A stretch of DNA of 64,000 nt from Sphingobacteriaceae bacterium (GTDB taxonomy: Bacteria; Bacteroidota; Bacteroidia; B-17B0; Aurantibacillaceae). Location of the stretch: contig JAHEYC010000001.1 of assembly GCA_023251775.1 (NCBI GenBank), forward strand, positions 1-64,000, read 5' to 3'. Shown here piece after piece: positions 15,601 to 22,502 of this stretch. Numbering within the stretch: position 1 is the first letter of the stretch; each line of letters starts with the position of its first letter. The position numbers and the translations under genes were made by a program. The notes beneath the pieces were generated by a model. The model was not told where the DNA came from. It worked only from the letters and a program-made list of their open reading frames with translations, and made no database searches.

Positions 15601-18258
15601 ATCATTGTAAGCATTTGCCTTAAAACTTTGAACAGTGATAACGCCCAAACGTTTATTGTTATGTGTTACAGGAACGTAAATAATAGCTTCCGGCATTTCA
15701 CCAACGAGTGGTTTGTGAGTGAGTTTACCTGATCTTACAAGAAGATCACTGTAATCGTTCACCATATAGTCTTCCTGGGAAAGATAGGTTTTAATGGCGG
15801 GACGATCCGCATTCTCTATAGAGTATGAGTGCGCAGGAAGTTTCTTTCCTTTTTCAATTGATCCGGGAAAAAACATCCCTCTTTCCGTCTCGTTATAAAT
15901 ACCAATTCCTAAAACCGAAGCATCCATTAAGGTGTTAAGGTTTGCGTATACTTTATCAATGATATCGTTTATAGATAATGTGGAAGTGATGTCATTTCCA
16001 ATGGTTGATAATAACTTAGTGCTTTTATAGGTATTCTCTATTTCTTCTTTTTGTTTAACCACTTCAAGCGTACGCTCGGCCACTTTCTCTTCCATCACCT
16101 CAAACAAGTTGGCATTCTCCATAGCAATACCGGCATAAGTTGCCAATGTTTTTAAAATATCCAAATGATAATCTGTATAAGCATTCTTCTCAAAACTTTG
16201 CACGCTTATACATCCCAAAACTTTTTCGCCAATAAGAATAGGATAAAAGATCATTGAATACGGCATTTTGCCTGCAACAACCTTTATTTGCTTAGTGTAT
16301 CTTTTATATTCAATAGAAAGATCGTTAATAAAGATCTCTTTTTTACTTGCTATACAGATCACGGAATAATTTTCAACGTCGGTCATCGGAAATTCATGGA
16401 TCTCCTTGTGCCTTATGCCATGCTCAATACCATATTTATATTCTACTGTATTCTTTTGAGGATTGAACAAGCGAACACCAAAAAATCCGGCATCCATAAG
16501 ATTTGAAACGCACTTGTAAAGTTTATTGAAGATCTCTTCAAAGTTTAGTGTAGAAGTTATCTCTTGACCTAGCTCACTTAATAATTTATTATTTTGGTAA
16601 GCTCGTTCAACTTCTTCTTTCTTTAAAATTGCTTCGGCTGTACGTTCCGCGATCTTTTTTTCCTGCTCTTCGTATAAGCTGGCATTTTCTAATGCAATGG
16701 CCGAATAAGATGCAAGGTTGCGAAGCGCATTCAAGTGATACGAACTATAAGCATTAGTGCGAAAACTTTGAACTGTGATCACACCAACGGGTTTACCTTT
16801 TAGAATTAATGGCAAATAAATAATGGAGGATGGATTCTTTCCAAAGGTTGGCGCCATCGTACTCTTAAAATAATTATCCTTCTCCACTTCAAAATCATTG
16901 ATGATGATCTCGCGGCTATTCTCATAACACACAACCGACAATCTTTCTTTATCGGCCATATCATATTTAATATCGCTGAATTTCTCTCCGCCTTCAATAA
17001 ATAATGGGAAGATGATCTGTTGTTTATCTTCTTTGAATAAGCCAATACCAAAACCAACTGCATCCATAAGACGATTTACTTGTCCATAAACAGTATCCAC
17101 AATATCCGCTACATTTAATTGCGAGATTATCTTCTGGCCGATCTCGCCCATTAACACTAAGTTATTGGAATAATTCTCCAATTCTTTCGCGCGCTCTTCC
17201 AAAATAGCTCTTTCGGTTTGCGATTGCAATACTTTATTTTGCAGCTCGAAACTTTTTGAGAGCTGTGCGCTTTTGTGATTCCGCACATCCTCTTTGGCTT
17301 GATGATATATCTTATAATACTTAAGGGATTCTGTGATCTCGCCCTCATTTTCGTAAAGTTCGGCAAGCTTTTCGCTGGATTGATAGATCCCTTCTTTTGA
17401 ACCAACTTGCGTTGACATGTCAAATGCCTGCTTGAAATAATTCAGCGCTCTATTTACATCGTTCTTCTTTAAATAGAGATTTCCAAGGTCATTATAGGTA
17501 GTAGCCTCTCCGAATTTGAATCCTGTTTCTTTTCTAATGAATAAACATTTTTCAAAATATTGTTCGGCCTTTTCATGATCTTTAAGTGCCAGGTGTGTTT
17601 TACCTAAACCGTTTAACGCATAAGCTTCGCTTTGTTTATTTTGAAGTTCGGTTGATAACACAAAACATTTTGTATAATATTCCAACGCTTTAGAATAATC
17701 TTTTAAGTTCAAATAGGTTTCGGCAATACTATCTCGAACTGAGATCAAACGTTCGCGCGCTACTGTTTCAATACTTATTTTTTCACTCTTGAGAAGCGGG
17801 TCAAGTGCTTTATCATATTGCTCAATGGCACAATACACGGCACCAATTCCATTAAGGGCACTAGCAATGCCAAGATCATTCTTTATTTCCGTAGTAAGAT
17901 CTAAACTGGTCTTGTAATATTTCATTGCCGTATCGTAATCCGACAAGAAATAAAAATTGGTTCCGAGATTTACATAAACCGTTGCTTCATTTTCTTTATC
18001 ATTTAATGCTCTGAATAATGCAATAGCTTCGAAACAATACTGAGCGCCTTTTTCATTTTCGGCCATCCAGATGTATAGCGTGCCTAAAGTTTTTTTTGCT
18101 TGAGCAATTCCAACCGAATAATTTATCTCTGTTGCTTTTTGTAAGGCAAGCGTTGCAAGTTCCATTGCTTTGTCATCATTCTTGCCTTTGATGTTCCATG
18201 CTTCTTTATTAAGGGCATCGATCTCGTGAAGCGTATTATTACCTACGGTTGTTTGCAT
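9634..18258 (-). CDS. Giant cytoplasmic TPR - 12x GAF - SpoIIE phosphatase
   Basis: A single ORF of 2874 residues. No signal peptide or membrane helix is visible, unlike its six paralogues. About eight TPR-like units fill residues 15-330. A coiled coil (LEERAKELENY) leads into twelve GAF domains (about 365-2600) joined by helical linkers reading ERT.E...QKEE.E. A SpoIIE/PP2C domain (about 2615-2874) ends the protein and keeps KPKDIVSGDFYWA, VADSTGHGVPGAF, YTDGYADQFGG and IDDVCIIG. GAF domains usually bind small ligands or mediate dimers, so the array may sum signals or act as a long coiled scaffold that controls the phosphatase. The ligands cannot be read from sequence. It sits in the middle of the six-gene run and may have its own promoter at 18268-18297. 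The frame is open throughout, so this is not a joining of separate genes. Confidence 0.92.
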   Translation of the reverse strand: MQTTVGNNTLHEIDALNKEAWNIKGKNDDKAMELATLALQKATEINYSVGIAQAKKTLGTLYIWMAENEKGAQYCFEAIALFRALNDKENEATVYVNLGTNFYFLSDYDTAMKYYKTSLDLTTEIKNDLGIASALNGIGAVYCAIEQYDKALDPLLKSEKISIETVARERLISVRDSIAETYLNLKDYSKALEYYTKCFVLSTELQNKQSEAYALNGLGKTHLALKDHEKAEQYFEKCLFIRKETGFKFGEATTYNDLGNLYLKKNDVNRALNYFKQAFDMSTQVGSKEGIYQSSEKLAELYENEGEITESLKYYKIYHQAKEDVRNHKSAQLSKSFELQNKVLQSQTERAILEERAKELENYSNNLVLMGEIGQKIISQLNVADIVDTVYGQVNRLMDAVGFGIGLFKEDKQQIIFPLFIEGGEKFSDIKYDMADKERLSVVCYENSREIIINDFEVEKDNYFKSTMAPTFGKNPSSIIYLPLILKGKPVGVITVQSFRTNAYSSYHLNALRNLASYSAIALENASLYEEQEKKIAERTAEAILKKEEVERAYQNNKLLSELGQEITSTLNFEEIFNKLYKCVSNLMDAGFFGVRLFNPQKNTVEYKYGIEHGIRHKEIHEFPMTDVENYSVICIASKKEIFINDLSIEYKRYTKQIKVVAGKMPYSMIFYPILIGEKVLGCISVQSFEKNAYTDYHLDILKTLATYAGIAMENANLFEVMEEKVAERTLEVVKQKEEIENTYKSTKLLSTIGNDITSTLSINDIIDKVYANLNTLMDASVLGIGIYNETERGMFFPGSIEKGKKLPAHSYSIENADRPAIKTYLSQEDYMVNDYSDLLVRSGKLTHKPLVGEMPEAIIYVPVTHNNKRLGVITVQSFKANAYNDYHLQLVKNMAIYVAIALENANLYTNLEERVIERTEEIKSAYQNNKLLSDLGQQITSTLNLEEIFDKLNSYITGQMNADIFAVRLFNSTRNVIEYKYALEKGKRLEGFEVSMNDVDNYSVWCVSNRKEIFINDNEKEYIKYVKQIRVVVGEMPHSLIFVPVAVGEHVLGCISVQSFARNAYTDYHLDIIKSIATYTAIALQNAHSFEVMEEKVRERTLEVTKQKEEIERTFTSTKLLGTIGNDITSTRSVNEIIDKVYANLNTLMDATGFGIGVYKPESDQLHFPLYIDNNERFDEVTYNLNQKDRLSCICFDQRKDILINDFNTDIVHYIGHLPPVSEGKQAESIIFLPLILKDKALGVITAQSYVKNSYTSYHVEILRNLAVYVAIAIDNANLYEGLEERVNTRTEEINKAYENNRLLSEIGQQIVSSLNFEDVFERLHKYIHELMDAESFGVRVYHEATDQIEYKYEIEKLKRDHQGKMLPADPTRNFSAWVIKNKKELILHDFMADYKKYLTEATLVGGDTPQSAVMVPIVLSDRVLGAMTVQSFRKGAYTDYHIDILKSLATYTAIAFDNAALYETMEEKVKERTAEVVLQKEEVEKTYESTRILSQIGKDISNTFSIAEIINKVYANLNSLMDATCFGIGVYRERSNEIVFPATIERKKQLMPYTYSLKDTDRPAVWCYSTQNDYIINHFSEEFVRSNKVRDYEAKEGDNPESIIYVPITQSDKKIGVITVQSFKSHAYKEYHLQILKSLSVYVAIAIDNVSLYNNLEDRVRERTEEIEKNYNDTRLLGEISKELSSSLSIETIIASVYKNIHQLMKADSFGIGIFNSKKQTIDFNGFRENQNVLDPISIDVNDQNRLGAISFKQKKEIIINDFVAEFDKYIKLERKPIRGNDNMSVIYLPLISKGDAIGVITVQSLDKDAYSDYQVNILQNLAVSIGIALDNAALYGTLEEKVKERTLEVTKQKEEVERTYKNTRLLSEIGKEISSTLSIEGIITKVYDHVNKLMDAPAFGVAIYREAENDLYHPCIIEKGKKLPPFSYTLDMERIAVKCFNEGKEFIINDWIAEHKKYITTSYPPVTGGNPQSVIYIPLTSKDKVIGVLSVQSFETNSYKEYHLDILRNLAIYIASAIGTANLYRSMEDRVEKRTEEIRIAYENTRLLGEIAEDISSSLSVETIISKVYQNANKIMKADCFGIGIYNSTNNKLEFRGFVENDQLMDDFSYAADDRNRLAALCFSDQKDLLINDYTVEYSNYFEGMQAPVSGKDSSSIIYLPLYSKEKAVGVITVQSFDKNVYTEYHYNILKGIAVSVGGALDNANLYQNLEEKVNERTKEVVKQKEEIEKSNENTRLLSQIGKDITSTLSISDIIEKVYSNVNKLMDATGFGIGVYNKETEEIVFPTYIEGGEKFEAIAYDTKDMNRLTNVCFRNRSEIMINNYLKEIKHYISNWVPPLKGEQLESIIYLPLILNDKALGVITVQSFKRNAYKDNDLQMLKNLAVYVAIAIDNASLYENMEQRVFERTKEVTQQKEKLEKNFNDTKLIAQISKVITASLSVETIVSMAYENINNLMSAESFGIGLYNDKTKSIQFNGFIERNEKIPFFEFFLKDKGRFAVWCFEREQEMFMNDVQNDYNKYIKDLGKPLVGDAPQSLIYMPLFSKEKKIGVITVQSFSKNAYSEYQMNVLRNIANSVAIAVDNAALYENMEGKVKERTEEVFSQKAIIEAKNKDITDSIQYAKKIQLALMSETQLFNETFKESFVLFKPKDIVSGDFYWATKKIAPVINEKGELENHELVYLAVADSTGHGVPGAFMSLLNISYLNEAINEKNLSAPNEVFNFVRKKLITNISKDGQKDGFDGTLLCVNKTTGEVTYSAALNSPILISDKTMTELKSDRMPVGYGERQEKFSLNTVNVKKGDRLYIYTDGYADQFGGPRGKKFMSKKLNEFIQSISGLSLSKQSELLVRIFEDWKGNLEQIDDVCIIGLKF
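10420..17170 (-). repeat. Twelve tandem GAF-coding units
   Basis: The LMDA-type motif (LMDA, QMNA, LMKA, IMKA or LMSA) marks each unit. Its codons fall near 17065, 16495, 15925, 15375, 14807, 14259, 13688, 13137, 12567, 12025, 11447 and 10880. Spacing is about 570 or about 550 bases. By residue patterns the units sort as A-B-C-B-A-B-C-D-C-D-A-D from the N-terminus. B units share EYKY and FINDxxxEYxKY, C units share DRPA and a YSxxxxRSxK-like turn (unit 9 is an atypical C), D units share SLSVETI and FxGFxE, and A units share FPxxIEGGEKF. Linkers after units 3, 5, 7 and 9 are exactly seven residues shorter than the others. Confidence 0.88.
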
Positions 18259-18267
18259 TGGAAATTA

Positions 18268-18297
18268 CAAGATAGTAAAATTTTCGTCCTTTTACAA
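18268..18297 (-). promoter_or_regulatory. Possible promoter of the giant gene
   Basis: On the minus strand CTTG is followed by 20 bases and TATCTTG, close to the TTTG-N19-TAnnTTTG pattern. The start codon is 9 bases further on, so the leader would be very short. The 89-base gap here is the largest within the six-gene run, which also suits an internal promoter. Confidence 0.3.
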
Positions 18298-18347
18298 GAC
18301 CATAAATAATTGATTTTCAATAAATTGCAATCCGTTTTAGATGGAAT

Positions 18348-20297
18348 TTAGATTTTTATTCCTATGATGAGTATATCATCTACTTGTTCTAAAGAGCCTC
18401 TCCATGATTCGATGGTTTGTTCAAGGACCTTGTTTTGCTGACTCATTGGTAAATGATGGTTTGCAAGTAATAATTCTTCGAGTGCTTTGTACTTGAATTT
18501 TTTTCCTTTTGGTCCGCCAAACTGATCGGCATATCCATCGGTGAATGTATATATCAGATCGCCGCTTTTCAGATCAACACTTTGTTTAGTGAATGGTGTG
18601 TTATCGTTCGGTGATTTTCCAACGGGCATTTTATCGGCGGTATTGATCATTAGTTTTCCATCTCTAATAATATAAAATGAATTATTGGCCGCGGCGTACT
18701 CCAGTTTTTTATTTTTAAGATCAAAGCAACACAAGGTGCAATCCATTCCGTCTTGTGACTCTTCATTCCCTTCGGAATTCAAGGTTAAAATAATAGATTC
18801 ACGAACATAGTTTAATATCTTATCGGGATGAATTATTTTTTTCTCAGTAGTTACTTCATTTAAAAAAGAGATATTAAGTAAACTCATAAATGCTCCGGGA
18901 ACACCGTGTCCTGTGCAATCGGCGGTACATACTAGAAATTTATTTTCAATTTTATGTGCCCAATAAAAATCGCCGCTTACAATATCCTTAGGTTTATAAA
19001 GAACAAAATGTTCGTTAAGATTATTCTTTAGTAATTGATCTCCGGCCAAAAGTGCTTTTTGTATACGTTTAGCGTAATGAATGGAGTCAACGATCTCTTT
19101 ATTCTTTAGTTCAATGATGTTCTTTTGTTCGGATATCGCAATATTAGTTCGTTGCTTTTCGCGATAGCCTTTAAGGATGAAAAGTGCCAAGAAGAGAACA
19201 AAAACAAATCCTGCTATAGAGGAAATGATATAAATGGTTTGTTGTTTAGCTTCATAATTTTGTGTTACTATTTCAGCATCCTTCTTTAAAAGTTCTTTAT
19301 CTTTTTTCTCGCTTTCATATTTGGTATTCATCTCCACGATCAATTTATTGCTCTCTTCATTGAACAATGTGTCTGTGATCTCAGAAAATAACAGATGATA
19401 TTGGTACGCTTTTTTGTATTCGCCTTTTTCACGATAAATAGCGTACAAGCCTTCATACGCTATCCGAAGTCCCTCCTTATCTCCTGTTTCATTTGATAAT
19501 TGTAAACTTTTCTCCATGTACTCAATTGCTTTTTCCAGCTCCCCTAATTTGGTATATGTTTCTCCAATATTACCGTATGAGATATTCATTCTTCGCTTAT
19601 CTTTATACCGAACAAATACCTCAAGCGCCTTAAGGTGTAGGGCTAATGCATTCTTAAAGTCTCTCATGTCGTAATATACCAAACCCATATTGGTATGAAT
19701 ATCTGCTACGCCAACTTGATCGCCATGTTCTTCATTGATCTTTAAAGCCATGGCATAATATTTCACTGCCTTTTTGTAGTCACCTGTAAATGTGTAAAGA
19801 AGTGCGAGATTTCCCAATGTGGATTCAGATGGCTTTTTCTCTTTCAGAGATAATGCCTTAAGCCAATATTCTTCAGCTTTGACATAATTTTTTTGATGGA
19901 AGTACACATTACCAATATTATTGGTCATGGATGCCATGTGCTCTACATTATTTATTTCTTCATCAATCTTAAGTCCTTTTAGATCATAACCGATCGCTTC
20001 CTCATAATCTCCTTTGTATTCGTATGCTAATCCAAGGTATTGATAAGCCATGGCTAAACCCCGTTTGTATTTTAATTTTTCGGCCAATTTTAAACATCCG
20101 TTGGAGTATTCTATACTTTTAGAAAAATCGTTCTTACCAAGATAGAGGTAGGATATCTTTCCATATGTTCTCACTTTAATGGTATCATCGTTGCTCGTAT
20201 TCAAAACATTCAGCGCAGAATCTAATCCTGTAGTCTGAGATGATCCCAAAAAGGTCATTAAAAATAAACTAATTACTATATGCTTAATTCGCTTCAA
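18348..20297 (-). CDS. TPR sensor with SpoIIE/PP2C phosphatase
   Basis: A predicted membrane phosphatase of 649 residues. Signal peptide (about 1-20, MTFLGSSQ), TPR-like repeats to about 310, charged coiled coil, membrane helix near 357-377, second coiled coil and SpoIIE domain from about 410. Its motifs are KPKDIVSGDFYWAH, TADCTGHGVPGAF, FTDGYADQFGG and VDDILIIG. It carries the NEESQDGMDC motif that defines a second subgroup with the genes at 20298 and 22503. A run of 65 residues in its phosphatase domain is identical to that of the 22503 gene, while their TPR regions differ. Its TTG start directly abuts the upstream stop (TAATTG), which suggests translational coupling. Confidence 0.88.
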   Translation of the reverse strand: MKRIKHIVISLFLMTFLGSSQTTGLDSALNVLNTSNDDTIKVRTYGKISYLYLGKNDFSKSIEYSNGCLKLAEKLKYKRGLAMAYQYLGLAYEYKGDYEEAIGYDLKGLKIDEEINNVEHMASMTNNIGNVYFHQKNYVKAEEYWLKALSLKEKKPSESTLGNLALLYTFTGDYKKAVKYYAMALKINEEHGDQVGVADIHTNMGLVYYDMRDFKNALALHLKALEVFVRYKDKRRMNISYGNIGETYTKLGELEKAIEYMEKSLQLSNETGDKEGLRIAYEGLYAIYREKGEYKKAYQYHLLFSEITDTLFNEESNKLIVEMNTKYESEKKDKELLKKDAEIVTQNYEAKQQTIYIISSIAGFVFVLFLALFILKGYREKQRTNIAISEQKNIIELKNKEIVDSIHYAKRIQKALLAGDQLLKNNLNEHFVLYKPKDIVSGDFYWAHKIENKFLVCTADCTGHGVPGAFMSLLNISFLNEVTTEKKIIHPDKILNYVRESIILTLNSEGNEESQDGMDCTLCCFDLKNKKLEYAAANNSFYIIRDGKLMINTADKMPVGKSPNDNTPFTKQSVDLKSGDLIYTFTDGYADQFGGPKGKKFKYKALEELLLANHHLPMSQQNKVLEQTIESWRGSLEQVDDILIIGIKI

Positions 20298-22493
20298 TTA
20301 AGATGTTTTAAATTTTATTCCGATCAATAATATATCGTCAACCTGTTCCAGATCGCCTTTCCATTGGTTAAGGATCCCGTTCACCAACTCCGATTGTTCC
20401 AACATGGATCTGTTATGATATTTAAGAAGCACTTCCTCCATTTGTTTTGTTCTGAACTTTTTTCCTTTTGGTCCGCCAAACTGATCCGTAAAACCATCCG
20501 TTAGAACGTAGAACATATCACCATCCTGCAGTTCGAAGGTATTTAGTGTGAATATTTTCTCTTGCAAAAGTGATCTTCCAACAGGCATCTTATCTGTTTC
20601 GGACGTCATTAACTTATTATCTCTTACAAAATAGATCTTATTATTTGCCGCCGAGTACTTCATTTTATTACTCTTCTTATCAAAAACACACAGTACACAA
20701 TCCATTCCATCCTTTGATCCTTCGTTACCATCCGAACTTAATTTAGTTATCAAAGATTGCCGCACACTATTGAGAATGACGTCAGGATCGGTTAACTTTT
20801 TTTCGATCACCGCTTCATTTAAAAACGAGATATTTAAAAGAGACATAAATGCACCCGGCACCCCATGACCGGTTGAATCGGCAATGCACAAAAAGAATTT
20901 CTGGGGAGTTTCATAAGCCCAATAAAAATCGCCGCTTACAATATCTTTAGGTTTATAAATAACAAAATGATCGTGGAGATTACGCGATAAAATGGCATTG
21001 CCGGCTAACAAAGCACGTTGTATCCTTTTTGCGTAATGGATGCTATCAGTTGTTTCTTTGGTCTTGTGCTCAATGATCACTTTTTGGGTTGAGATCAATT
21101 CGTTCGCTTTTTTCTTCCGTGTTGATTCTCTTAAAATAAAAAGGGATAAGAATGTAAGGAGGATAAATCCAGCGATGAACACATTTCTCAATATCCTTTT
21201 TTGTTTTGCTTCGGATAGTTGCGCCGAGATCTCAAGATCCTTTTGTATCAGTTCTTTGTCTTTTTTCTCGCTTTCGTACTTGGTGTTCATCTCTGTCATT
21301 TGTTTTGAGCTCCTTTCATTAAGTAGTTCATTCTTCACCATGGTATAATTCTCGTGATTGAATGCTGCTTTCTCATAGTCACCTTTAGCAGCGAACATTT
21401 GGGATAAACCCAAGAACGCTAATTTTTTATCTTCTTTATGATCGATCTCTTGTGCGATCTCTAACCCTTTTTCGAGAGAAGCCCGAGCCTTTCCATATTC
21501 GCCAATGGCAGTGCATAAATTTCCATTAGTGATATAGAAAAATGAAAGGTCATATTTATTTATGGAGACCTTTGAAGCAGCTTCCAAACATTTTAATGAA
21601 TACTTAAGGGCCGTTCTGTTATCGCCGGACGAGCTGTAAAGATTTGCAATATTATTATAAGTTAAGGCAATGTATTGTTGCATATGATTACTTGTGGGAT
21701 CCTTCTTTCGTTTTCGGTCGTTGATGGTCTCGTAAAGCTTTAAGGCCTTGAATAACTTTTCGAGCGCCGCAACGTAATCCTTCTCTTTTTCATGGATCTC
21801 GGCCATATTATTATAAGCATTTGCCTGCATACCTTCATCTCCAACTTTTTCGGCCAATTCAACGTACTTCACTAAATATATTTTTGCTTTAGAATAATTA
21901 TTTTGATTGCTATATAAAAAACCAATGTTATTATATTGTGAAGCCATCATTTTTACCTTGTTGGTCTTTTCGGCCATGGCTAATTGTTTTATACTGATCT
22001 CTAACGCTTTTGGATAATCACCCAAGTAGATACACGCATTGAAGATCTGTCCGCAAACTGTATAAATGATAGAATCATTCCCAGTTCTTTCGGCAATGGG
22101 TAAAGCCCGTAAGTAATATTCTCTTGATCTGGAATAATCGGGCTTTGCTTCCGACTCAACCGCACTTCCAAAATTTGAAAGGGCTTCTACCTGCGCACCT
22201 AAGTAATTAATATTCTCCGCAATAGCTAAGGCTTCATTCAAATGTTCCGTTCTATTGTCGGCATAATATTTTCCCAAATAAATGAGCGCATCCACGCGAG
22301 CAGGATCCCTACGCGATAATGTCTTCAATAATTTCTTTACGGAATCTTGTTGCTTAGGTCCTTGACCAAAACCAATTGAGATCGTAGCTATGAAGAAAAA
22401 AATTGAAATTATGAATGCTGATCTTTGCAAAGTTTTATTTCTTCTAAATTTAGTAAAATTATTGAACTCGAAAAAAGATCTTGGTCTTCTCAA
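20298..22493 (-). CDS. TPR sensor with SpoIIE/PP2C phosphatase
   Basis: A predicted membrane phosphatase of 731 residues with a longer TPR region than its neighbours. A basic leader of about 27 residues precedes the signal segment (AFIISIFFFIATISIGFGQ). TPR-like units run to about 390, then a coiled coil, a membrane helix near 435-453 and the SpoIIE domain from about 490. Motifs: KPKDIVSGDFYWAYE, IADSTGHGVPGAF, LTDGFTDQFGG and VDDILLIG. It belongs to the DGMDC subgroup. The start codon read here is TTG, 9 bases after the upstream stop; a later start inside the leader is possible but no ATG offers one. Confidence 0.87.
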   Translation of the reverse strand: MRRPRSFFEFNNFTKFRRNKTLQRSAFIISIFFFIATISIGFGQGPKQQDSVKKLLKTLSRRDPARVDALIYLGKYYADNRTEHLNEALAIAENINYLGAQVEALSNFGSAVESEAKPDYSRSREYYLRALPIAERTGNDSIIYTVCGQIFNACIYLGDYPKALEISIKQLAMAEKTNKVKMMASQYNNIGFLYSNQNNYSKAKIYLVKYVELAEKVGDEGMQANAYNNMAEIHEKEKDYVAALEKLFKALKLYETINDRKRKKDPTSNHMQQYIALTYNNIANLYSSSGDNRTALKYSLKCLEAASKVSINKYDLSFFYITNGNLCTAIGEYGKARASLEKGLEIAQEIDHKEDKKLAFLGLSQMFAAKGDYEKAAFNHENYTMVKNELLNERSSKQMTEMNTKYESEKKDKELIQKDLEISAQLSEAKQKRILRNVFIAGFILLTFLSLFILRESTRKKKANELISTQKVIIEHKTKETTDSIHYAKRIQRALLAGNAILSRNLHDHFVIYKPKDIVSGDFYWAYETPQKFFLCIADSTGHGVPGAFMSLLNISFLNEAVIEKKLTDPDVILNSVRQSLITKLSSDGNEGSKDGMDCVLCVFDKKSNKMKYSAANNKIYFVRDNKLMTSETDKMPVGRSLLQEKIFTLNTFELQDGDMFYVLTDGFTDQFGGPKGKKFRTKQMEEVLLKYHNRSMLEQSELVNGILNQWKGDLEQVDDILLIGIKFKTS

Positions 22494-22502
22494 AATTTAG
22501 GT

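Noticed and set aside
15142-15732. 196-residue plus-strand ORF opposite the GAF array
   Set aside because: It is antisense to conserved GAF codons, which fully explain the sequence.
10420-17170. Regular 550-570 base period as a CRISPR or satellite array
   Set aside because: The units code for diverged GAF domains in one frame; there are no identical repeats with unique spacers.
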